A stretch of 64,000 nt of DNA from Methanobacterium sp964452085 (GTDB lineage Archaea; Methanobacteriota; Methanobacteria; Methanobacteriales; Methanobacteriaceae): assembly GCA_964452085.1 (NCBI GenBank), contig CAYVKL010000003.1, positions 124,001 through 188,000 on the forward strand. The letters are read 5' to 3'. A program made the translations under genes and the position numbers. This document shows, piece by piece, positions 9,321 to 16,635 of the stretch (its first letter is position 1; each line of letters opens with the position of its first letter). A model generated the notes under the pieces. It saw nothing but the letters and a program-made list of their open reading frames with translations. It was not told the origin of the DNA and did not search any database.

Positions 9321-10922
9321 TTATTTAACTCCCTGGAAACATTTTTCCATATGTTCCTTGCTGGGTTTTTTAGTTAATAGGCTTACAACAACTGTCACCA
9401 CAAATGCAACTGGTAATGCAATTACAATGGGGTCAACAGTAGGCCATGGCATACCTGGAATGATCATTGCACTTCCAGTCATGGCTTTTGCAATTCCCAG
9501 AGCTTCTGCTGATTTTTTGTATTCAAATATTAACCAGAAGAGACTCAATAGAGTTCCAACTACCAGTCCAGATATTGCTCCTGCTTTGGTACATCCTTTC
9601 CAGAATAGTGCAAATACATACATGGAGAGGAATGCTGCTGCGGTAATGGAGAACCACATGGATGTTCCTACTGCAATTATGTTGGCAGGTAAGATGAATC
9701 CCATTATAACTGCAAGGATCATGGCTGCGGCAATTCCAAGCCGTGCCACCATTACAGAGGCTCCTCCTTTTTTCTTGAATATTGTTTCATAGATATCTCT
9801 ACCAAGGGCAGTTCCCTGAGTGTGCACCTGGGCACTGAGGGTAGACATGGCCGCTGATAAGAGGGTGATCATAAACAGATATGCAAACCATAAGGGCATG
9901 GCAGCGGTAATGAAAGCAGGTATTATTTTATCTGCATTGCCTCCTGCGGCTTGCATGGCTAATTTTCCAATGGTATCGAAGAAATAAACATTGGATAGCG
10001 CACCTACTATGAAAGCTGTTCCAGTCATCATGAGAATGAATATTCCACCTACGAGTACTGCTCGGTTAAGTTCCCGGTTTGATTTAACAGTCATGAACCG
10101 CACAACTAGTTGTGGTTGTGATAAAACTCCTATTCCCACACCCAGGATCAGTGTACTGACCAATGTCCACCAGAAGGGACTTCCCAACGCAGGCATTGAA
10201 GTCCACCCTGTGAATCCGGTTGCAGTTGCAGTTGCAGTTGCATTAGCAGGAATCTGGTTGACCAGGTTGGTAAGTGCCTGATTAGCATCAACTACCCCAC
10301 CTAAAATCCAGTAGGTGGCCACCAATAAAATTGCCATTCCCACGAACATTATAGTTCCCTGAACTGCATCAGTGTACATTACACCTCGAATACCACCAAA
10401 AATCACGTACAAAGCTACAATAACTGCTAGTCCAACTAGGGCTATGTTATAATCTATGCTTAGAGTTGTTTCAGCAAACCGCGCCATACCAATTAGAACC
10501 ACAGACGCGTACAACGTCATTCCGAAAAATATAACCAATCCACTGAAATACTGAATAAATCTACTATTAAAACGTTTGGATAAAAATTCCGGGAAAGTTA
10601 GGGCCCCTAAATTGTGCCCCATTTTTCGGGTACGTTTTCCAAAAAACACAAATGCTATAAAAATACCCACCAGGATGTTCAGAAATGTGAGCCACAAAAG
10701 ACCCATTCCATATACTCCTGCTGTTCCACCAAAACCAACGATGGCAGCCGTACTGATAAAGGTCGCCCCATAACTTAAAGCCATTATAAATGGGTGAGTT
10801 TCCCTTCCAGCAACCAAATAATCATCAGCAGTCTTGGTTCGCCGCCAGGCTACGTATCCCACGTAGCCAGTTATAAGTAAGTAAACTAAAACTACAATAC
10901 TTAATATGAGTAAATCATTCAT
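9321..10922 (-). CDS. Sodium:solute symporter (SSS/SLC5 family)
   Basis: A 533-residue membrane protein with about 13-14 hydrophobic segments from the first residues on (MNDLLILSIVVLVYLLITGY). The SSS signature region includes ADDYLVAGRE in the loop after helix 1, SYGATFISTAAIVGFGG in helix 2, and YVIFGGIRGVMYTDAVQG. It couples Na+ entry to uptake of a small organic solute; substrate specificity cannot be read from the sequence. A run of alternating Ala-Thr (about residues 230-236) lies in an external loop and is encoded by a short GCA/ACT repeat. The small gene directly upstream is a dedicated accessory subunit, which supports a functional two-gene transporter. Confidence 0.88.
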   Translation of the reverse strand: MNDLLILSIVVLVYLLITGYVGYVAWRRTKTADDYLVAGRETHPFIMALSYGATFISTAAIVGFGGTAGVYGMGLLWLTFLNILVGIFIAFVFFGKRTRKMGHNLGALTFPEFLSKRFNSRFIQYFSGLVIFFGMTLYASVVLIGMARFAETTLSIDYNIALVGLAVIVALYVIFGGIRGVMYTDAVQGTIMFVGMAILLVATYWILGGVVDANQALTNLVNQIPANATATATATGFTGWTSMPALGSPFWWTLVSTLILGVGIGVLSQPQLVVRFMTVKSNRELNRAVLVGGIFILMMTGTAFIVGALSNVYFFDTIGKLAMQAAGGNADKIIPAFITAAMPLWFAYLFMITLLSAAMSTLSAQVHTQGTALGRDIYETIFKKKGGASVMVARLGIAAAMILAVIMGFILPANIIAVGTSMWFSITAAAFLSMYVFALFWKGCTKAGAISGLVVGTLLSLFWLIFEYKKSAEALGIAKAMTGSAMIIPGMPWPTVDPIVIALPVAFVVTVVVSLLTKKPSKEHMEKCFQGVK

Positions 10923-10961
10923 TTAATCCACAACCTATCGTTTTATGAATATCTCTGACGA

Positions 10962-11171
10962 TCAAGCATCTTCTTCATCCCAAAGACCTAATTCTTTCTC
11001 TTGCATTTCCTTTTCTTTCTTGTGCCACTCCACTTCTTCTTTTATCTGTTCTTCTTCATCTTCGCCGCCTTTATTCCAGTTTAAAATACCATAAACCACA
11101 CAAAGAAGAGTTGCGAGAATGCAGCCAACATATGCGCCCCAAATCCAGGGGTCATTTATTCCAAGAACCAA
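10962..11171 (-). CDS. Symporter small accessory protein
   Basis: A 69-residue protein with one membrane helix (about 10-30, AYVGCILATLLCVVYGIL) and a strongly charged cytoplasmic tail full of Glu and Lys, probably a helix. It matches the short proteins encoded directly before SSS symporters in methanogens. It lies 39 bp upstream of the symporter, same strand, and is almost certainly co-transcribed. The likely role is assembly or regulation of the symporter. Confidence 0.8.
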   Translation of the reverse strand: MVLGINDPWIWGAYVGCILATLLCVVYGILNWNKGGEDEEEQIKEEVEWHKKEKEMQEKELGLWDEEDA

Positions 11172-11395
11172 TTTATCACCTCCAAAAACTTGAAATTAAT
11201 TGCAATAATATTTGTCATTATAATTAATGAACAACTACTTTCATATATATTATTATCGATTTATCCCGTCAACTCAAACCCACAATTACTCAATAGAGGA
11301 TAAAAATGAAATTAAGGACATTATAAAATCAAGCCAAAGTGAATTAGTATTACTATTTACCAAGATTTAACCCAATGAAAAATTTTTCAACAATT

Positions 11396-11412
11396 TAAAA
11401 AAAAAAAACTTT
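11396..11412 (-). terminator. Poly-U terminator after the 352-aa membrane protein
   Basis: Read on the minus strand, this stretch is an unbroken run of about 12 T residues, located about 60 bp after the stop of the membrane-protein gene. It is a typical archaeal U-tract. No hairpin is visible. Confidence 0.35.
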
Positions 11413-11467
11413 TAATAATTTTACTAAAAATAAGAAGTTCTTTAAAAAAAAATATTTTTTTATATAA

Positions 11468-12526
11468 TTATTTATTCTTCTTTTTTAACCACAAAAACGC
11501 CACCAATGCAAATAAAGCTGCTAATCCATAGAGTACTATAGGTATCCAAAGGAATTCTAAGCGAAGTAGGAATGATGGATCCCTTCCAAATCCGTAGGGT
11601 GCGGGAATATACAGTAAAGCTACGAAGCCCAGATATATGATTGTTATTAACCACATGATCTGTTTTTTAACGTTCAAAGCGTACATATAAGTGAAAACAA
11701 ACATGAAGGCAAAACCACTGAAGAACATCGGCCACATGTCCGGACTATTAAAGTAGATGGTGTTGTAAATAGCCACAAATAGGGCGTGAAGGGCAACCCA
11801 ACTTTCAAGGGTTACAATCCACCTAAGATCAAGGTGTATGCGAGTATAAGCAAGACTCATTTGACTGAACAGAAGGAACATGAAGAAGAATCCAGTGAGA
11901 AGTTGTGGGTCCGTGGCCATTGGATGGAACCAGAAAGTGTAAACCAATGCCCATGAAAATATATACATATGATTATGGCGGAAAAAATCAGACACCTGAG
12001 CAGTGAATGGTTTACCTGCCTTTCTACCCATAAAAAAACCCTGGACAGGGTTTAATATCACTAAGGCAATGGCCAGCATGATAATAACTGATCCCTGACT
12101 GGTCATAATGGGAACATCCTGAGCTAGACCATCAAACCACAGCTGGGTTTGAATTAGATGCAGGAAAACGAAAAATACAGTTATGCCTACTATTGCCAAG
12201 TTATATTTAGTCAAATCATAACTAGGATTTGATTTTTCCTTTGTCAAGTTTTTCTGAGCCCAATATATAACCCCCCATACCAGGATCTGGTTAGATAAGT
12301 AAAATATCCAAACTATGGCCATGGTCCAAAAATCCCTGCTGGGAAGTTTCCAGAAATACCAGCTGGAACCCTGGTCTGGTAAGAGTGTTATGAGAAAATG
12401 ATTAAGATTTGGCCCTAATAACCATATGAGCAAGGTGAATAAAAGGGCAAATATTATACTTCCAGCCCAAAGATAAATGGCGGCCCGTGATTGGGGTTTG
12501 GTATTGGTGGGAACAGAACTATCCAT
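11468..12526 (-). CDS. Polytopic membrane protein of unknown function (352 aa)
   Basis: I count about ten hydrophobic segments, starting at residues 17-37 (AAIYLWAGSIIFALLFTLLIW). Histidines occur inside or next to several of them (FFVFLHLIQTQLWF, FFRHNHMYIFSW, FWFHPMA), along with many Trp residues and conserved-looking polar loops. Intramembrane His and Trp could ligate heme or metal, but no known motif is present and I do not recognise the family. AGGAG at good spacing precedes the ATG. It is a single gene flanked by long AT-rich gaps. Possible alternatives include an uncharacterised transporter or a membrane redox protein. Confidence 0.7.
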   Translation of the reverse strand: MDSSVPTNTKPQSRAAIYLWAGSIIFALLFTLLIWLLGPNLNHFLITLLPDQGSSWYFWKLPSRDFWTMAIVWIFYLSNQILVWGVIYWAQKNLTKEKSNPSYDLTKYNLAIVGITVFFVFLHLIQTQLWFDGLAQDVPIMTSQGSVIIMLAIALVILNPVQGFFMGRKAGKPFTAQVSDFFRHNHMYIFSWALVYTFWFHPMATDPQLLTGFFFMFLLFSQMSLAYTRIHLDLRWIVTLESWVALHALFVAIYNTIYFNSPDMWPMFFSGFAFMFVFTYMYALNVKKQIMWLITIIYLGFVALLYIPAPYGFGRDPSFLLRLEFLWIPIVLYGLAALFALVAFLWLKKKNK

Positions 12527-12853
12527 ACAAAAGACTCCTGAATCGATTTCACAAACTTTACAATGGTATATCTACAAAGTCATATTTATGGATATGGATA
12601 GTGGCATATTAAGATTATTTCAGCAAAGTAACTTTAATAAACCTATAATTATAATCTAAATTGATTTTAGGATTATATTATTAAAAATAAGATAATTAAA
12701 CATCACTGACAAATCAATTTATTTAATTGGATAAAAAAACAAAGACAATAAAAGATAGTGATAAAAAATTTGTGATTAATAAAAATGAATAGACTCTCAA
12801 GTATAAATTAGTCATTTATTGTTAAATCGTATAAGATGGTGTTTGGTGATATT
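12527..12853. other. Intergenic region, 327 bp
   Basis: This gap separates two divergently oriented genes and is strongly AT-rich. I see a TATA box (TATAAAT, 12802-12808) about 45 bp before the plus-strand gene that starts at 12854. No RNA gene, repeat or small ORF with a ribosome site is evident. Confidence 0.5.
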
Positions 12854-13198
12854 ATGGAAAGTTTACCATTGGCAATAACATTTGAAAGAGAATTTGCAGA
12901 ATTGGATGAAATTACCATTCCCGAAGAGTTTATAAAGGATTTTCATTACTCAAGTGATAATCATCTTATGATAATATTGAGGATCTTAGGGCGAGATTCT
13001 AAAAAAGTTAAAGATTTCTTCAAGGAAAGTGAAAATGATCTATTCATCTTGAAAATAGTTTCAAAAACTTCAGGTCAGGACACATCCGGGAAATATATTT
13101 TGACTGCAATGTACTTGGATGAAGGACCACCTATCTCTGTGGATATAGATCAAGAAATACCCATGGTTAGAGCTATTTTAGACTTTAAAAAGAAATAA
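12854..13198 (+). CDS. Hypothetical acidic protein (114 aa)
   Basis: I chose the ATG at 12854 (MESLPLAITF), which is preceded by GGTGATATT, a typical local ribosome site. An ATG 18 nt upstream lacks one. The protein has alternating strands and short helices, no cysteines, no membrane segments, and is rich in Asp, Glu and Ile. I do not recognise a family. A TATA box lies about 45 bp upstream, giving a short leader. It appears monocistronic. Confidence 0.6.
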   Translation: MESLPLAITFEREFAELDEITIPEEFIKDFHYSSDNHLMIILRILGRDSKKVKDFFKESENDLFILKIVSKTSGQDTSGKYILTAMYLDEGPPISVDIDQEIPMVRAILDFKKK

Positions 13199-13290
13199 AA
13201 TGAAATATAAAGGCCAATACAATATTTGCCTTTATATCCTGTAAAACCTGTATTTATATCTATTTTAACATCCATTACTTTACAGCCTCT

Positions 13291-15330
13291 TCATAAGTTA
13301 ATCTTTATTATTTTGAAATATTTTCCACTGTAGATTGTAGTTCCGGAACTGGTTAATGATTCAACAACTTTCTGTGCCTGACCATCTGAAGCTGAACCCA
13401 TACCATTTCCAGGTGAACCTTCAGGTAAGTTATTGCTGTTGTTCATGTTCCCCGGAGGCTGCATATTAGTGTTATTGGTCATGTTTCCCGGAGGTCCTCC
13501 CATGGAAGTCATATTTCCAGGAGGTCTATTGGTATTATTAGTCATGTTTCCAGGGTTACCATTGTCATTGAATGGACTTTGGGTGTTTGGTGATCCTCTA
13601 GAATTGATGGAGATCATGTCCCATGAATTAGGTAAAAGAGGAGGCCCATAAGGTAACAGGAAACTTAAATCATAACTTTTAGCAAGACCCGCACCCATAT
13701 TACCCCCATTACTGCCAGGATTTGATCCTGGGGCAACTTGAATTGACACTGCACTTGAATTGGATGTGGAATTACTTAAATTTGGCATGGCATTGCCTGA
13801 ATTTGATGCAGAAGTTCCTGAAGTTTGATTTAGGTTAGATCCTTTAGATTGACTGTTCAGAGAACTTATTGAATATATAGTGCTGTTTTGATACTTTTCT
13901 TGAACCCCGTTAACATTTTCAACAACTGTAACATTTTTACCATTGCCCATATCTCCTAAAGCATATTCCACCCAATATTTAGTCTGGAAATCAGATGCCA
14001 AAATGACAATATTTTTATCCGTATTAGTAACGAAACTTGCCTTTAATTCTACCAATTCATTGTACTGATCAGTGGTTATGGTGGGTCCCAGGTTGTTGAA
14101 AGATTCTGAAGCAGTGTAGAAACTGGAAAATGCAAAAATTATTGCAACACCAAGTACTAATAATGTTGTTGGTAACTTTTTTGAAGGATATTTAGCCAAA
14201 AATTCTGTTTCCAAGAACTTCAGCCCCAGGGGAACCAAGAGCCCTATGGGTAAAAAAGCAATTAGCAGGAATCTTGACTGATAATCTGATGCAGGTATGA
14301 CAATCAATACGGCCAAAACTGCTGCCAATGAAACATAAACCACGGCTAGCAGAGTATTTTTGTTAATTTTGTACTGTGATATATTGGATGTTTTTTCTTT
14401 TAACCCCCTATATAGGATGATAATGGAAGCAGCAACTCCCAATAGATAGGGTAAGCTGCAAAATATTATCCCTGTCAGTGGACTACCCATTCCCCTACCA
14501 CCTGTTGCTGTAGATGAAGAGTTCAAAAAGGATAGGACAGTACCATATTTAGTATACATGACTGGATATGCCAAAAAGAGGGCGATAAAACAGGCTAACA
14601 CTAATGCACTTAATATTCCTAAAATTTTCAGGTCAAATATGGGTAATTCTCGAGTTTTATAAGTTTTTAACACTATGCTGAAAATTAATAGTGCAAAGAA
14701 GAGAGTTACTGCCAGTGCTCCCGTGTAAATATGTGTTAATAAATTTATACATAACAATAGAATGGTTAGGACTCCGTATTTTTTCCAATCTTTAATATTT
14801 TCAAACCATCTGATGGCGAAATAGAGGAATATTGAAAGGAAAAGAACCCCTACTAGGTTCTGCATGAAATCACCAATCAATGCAAAGTAATTTACATTAA
14901 TTGTTACCATAAAGGCACTTAGAAGTGCTGGTATTTTGGATCCAATGATTTTTCCATTTTTCTCCCTTCTATAAAAATCTGTTAGAAGGAATGCGGGAAA
15001 AGCAAGTAGGGAACCCATAAAGGCCATTCCAATTTTTACTCCTAAAAATGAGTTTCCTGACAAAAGCACAAATGGTGTAAGTAAATAATACGCTAAGGGA
15101 GGATCATTACTCATGGGAAATCCATGTTGCAGTATATTGCGAATTTGAATATCATAAAATGCACCGTCAATACCGTAAGAGAGAGAATAACGAGTTAAAA
15201 CAAATATGTCCAGTGCAAATGAAAAGATAAAAATCGCTATTAAAATAATTAACCAGTATTTCTCTTTAAGAAATTTCGTAATACCCCTCCCTGAAAGAGA
15301 ATTTGTAATTTCAGAATTCGTTATATCCAT
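13291..15330 (-). CDS. GT-C-type membrane glycosyltransferase-like protein with PGNM repeats
   Basis: A 679-residue protein. The first 400 residues hold about ten membrane helices with an acidic motif in the first external loop (YGIDGAFYDIQIR, near residue 54) and PPLAYYLLTPF after it, the layout of GT-C/PMT-like enzymes that use lipid-linked sugars. The external part (about 420-679) is low-complexity, rich in Ser, Asn, Gly and Pro. It contains at least four PPGNM-type repeats with N-x-T sequons and ends in a short folded tail. I infer a role in decorating envelope glycans or proteins. Length and fold agree with the superfamily; the substrate is unknown. The repeat region could vary in copy number between strains. 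Confidence 0.68.
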   Translation of the reverse strand: MDITNSEITNSLSGRGITKFLKEKYWLIILIAIFIFSFALDIFVLTRYSLSYGIDGAFYDIQIRNILQHGFPMSNDPPLAYYLLTPFVLLSGNSFLGVKIGMAFMGSLLAFPAFLLTDFYRREKNGKIIGSKIPALLSAFMVTINVNYFALIGDFMQNLVGVLFLSIFLYFAIRWFENIKDWKKYGVLTILLLCINLLTHIYTGALAVTLFFALLIFSIVLKTYKTRELPIFDLKILGILSALVLACFIALFLAYPVMYTKYGTVLSFLNSSSTATGGRGMGSPLTGIIFCSLPYLLGVAASIIILYRGLKEKTSNISQYKINKNTLLAVVYVSLAAVLAVLIVIPASDYQSRFLLIAFLPIGLLVPLGLKFLETEFLAKYPSKKLPTTLLVLGVAIIFAFSSFYTASESFNNLGPTITTDQYNELVELKASFVTNTDKNIVILASDFQTKYWVEYALGDMGNGKNVTVVENVNGVQEKYQNSTIYSISSLNSQSKGSNLNQTSGTSASNSGNAMPNLSNSTSNSSAVSIQVAPGSNPGSNGGNMGAGLAKSYDLSFLLPYGPPLLPNSWDMISINSRGSPNTQSPFNDNGNPGNMTNNTNRPPGNMTSMGGPPGNMTNNTNMQPPGNMNNSNNLPEGSPGNGMGSASDGQAQKVVESLTSSGTTIYSGKYFKIIKINL

Positions 15331-15851
15331 AGTTCCAAACCCTTTTTTTTATTAATTGATTGTTTAATCATTTTTAAGAGAAAATACTATTAATTCAACC
15401 TTTTAACTACATCCTTTCTAAAAAGTATTTTTCATAAGAACATTCGTGCCGGTGGGAGGAAATATTGAAAGGTATATTATTTTTAATAATGTTTACAAAA
15501 TTCCTTTGAATATAATTCCTTTTATTTAAAACCATCCATCTCCATCTATGCCTCTTAATGTTTATTTTCTTAAATTAAGACATAAAAATAGTTTTTCCCA
15601 GATTAAGCCGAAGTTTTACCAGTTCAGTACAGCCCACACCCAAATCTTACCCAAATCTAAATAATCACCTATTAAAAACAACAAAATAAGATTCAAACTT
15701 CTAAAAAAAAGAAAAAAAACGAATTAAATTGAGGATACCATTAAAATATTCCATATAAATGAAAAAAATCTTTAAAATTGAATTAATAAAATTAAGAAAT
15801 TAAAAAATAAAAAGTAAATTATTATCTAAAAAACACAATCGATTATCTAAA
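15331..15851. other. Intergenic region, 521 bp
   Basis: An AT-rich gap between the GT-C gene and the small membrane protein gene, both on the minus strand. Near 15450-15475 a GGGAGG is followed by TTG and a short hydrophobic reading frame of 14 codons that stops at once. It may be a leader remnant. No RNA gene or repeat is recognised. Confidence 0.45.
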
Positions 15852-16151
15852 CTATTTCCAGCTTATTTTTAAAAGTGCAGAAAGTGCTATTAACTGACTT
15901 ATATTGATAAGTAAGAGAGAATAATCATTTCCCTGCCATCCGCCAGAAGGATCTGGTGGAGGGGGTGGTGCCAGAAACCCCATGGAAAGCAGATTCTGAA
16001 TTAAAAGAAAAGTGCCGAATATCAGAAGACCTAGAGTGTACTCTGATTTCCATTTACTATAATTCTTCCAGTATATTGAAAGTAAAACCACAATTATTGA
16101 TATGTTGGCTAATGCCACTGCCATGCCTATGTATCTTAACACTTTAACCAC
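15852..16151 (-). CDS. Small membrane protein with a poly-Pro loop (99 aa)
   Basis: Three hydrophobic helices (about 8-27, 38-58 and 80-96) are separated by a short loop holding six consecutive prolines followed by DPSGGW, probably exposed outside. The start is a GTG preceded by AGGA. It lies 15 bp downstream of a winged-helix regulator gene on the same strand, so the two form an operon. The membrane partner may sense a signal for the regulator (inference). I do not recognise the family. Confidence 0.65.
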   Translation of the reverse strand: MVKVLRYIGMAVALANISIIVVLLSIYWKNYSKWKSEYTLGLLIFGTFLLIQNLLSMGFLAPPPPPDPSGGWQGNDYSLLLINISQLIALSALLKISWK

Positions 16152-16166
16152 TCCAAATCCTGTTAA

Positions 16167-16451
16167 TTATCCTTTTTTAGATTCCTTCCAGATCTTTTTA
16201 AATGAATCGAAGTTTTCCTCCATGGTATTTGAAAGCATGTAAACTGTCCCGTATTGTCCTTCCCCACAAGTAATAACCATATTATTTTTTACCAATACAT
16301 TTAAATGATGTTTAACAGTTTTATAATCTAAATTAAGGGTTTTTGCCAGTTGATTAGCATTATAAGGTCGGCTATTTAGTTCATTGATAAGTCGGGCTCG
16401 ATTAATACCACCTCTAGTCCCTGCTATCAACCACCAAAGTAAACCTTCCAT
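16167..16451 (-). CDS. ArsR-like winged-helix regulator
   Basis: A 94-residue DNA-binding protein. Helices and wing are recognisable: RARLINELNSRPYNANQLAKTL, then LDYKTVKHHLNVLVKNN as recognition helix, then a beta-wing (VITCGEGQYGTVYML). The start at 16451 (MEGLLWW) follows GTGATATCT; an upstream GTG in frame is less likely. The gene immediately precedes a small membrane-protein gene, a common pairing of archaeal regulator and membrane partner. Target promoters are unknown; autoregulation is plausible. Confidence 0.8.
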   Translation of the reverse strand: MEGLLWWLIAGTRGGINRARLINELNSRPYNANQLAKTLNLDYKTVKHHLNVLVKNNMVITCGEGQYGTVYMLSNTMEENFDSFKKIWKESKKG

Positions 16452-16635
16452 AGATATCACTTAAATTCAACTATTTAAAATCCTTAAACAGTGTCTAGTT
16501 TCCTAATCAAGTGATTTATACTTATTTAAATTTAGATCATACATTCTGAATTTATTAATTTTTATGTGCTGTTTGAAAACTCCTTTTTAAAAAAATAAAT
16601 ATTAAAAAAATTAAATAACTATATGAGGGTGTATT

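Noticed and set aside
12477..12659. Plus-strand ORF upstream of the 114-aa gene
   Set aside because: It overlaps the start of the membrane-protein gene on the other strand, has no ribosome site and no recognisable sequence.
15450..15500. Tiny ORF after GGGAGG and TTG
   Set aside because: Only 14 codons before a stop, no conservation argument. It may be a leader remnant but cannot be supported as a gene.
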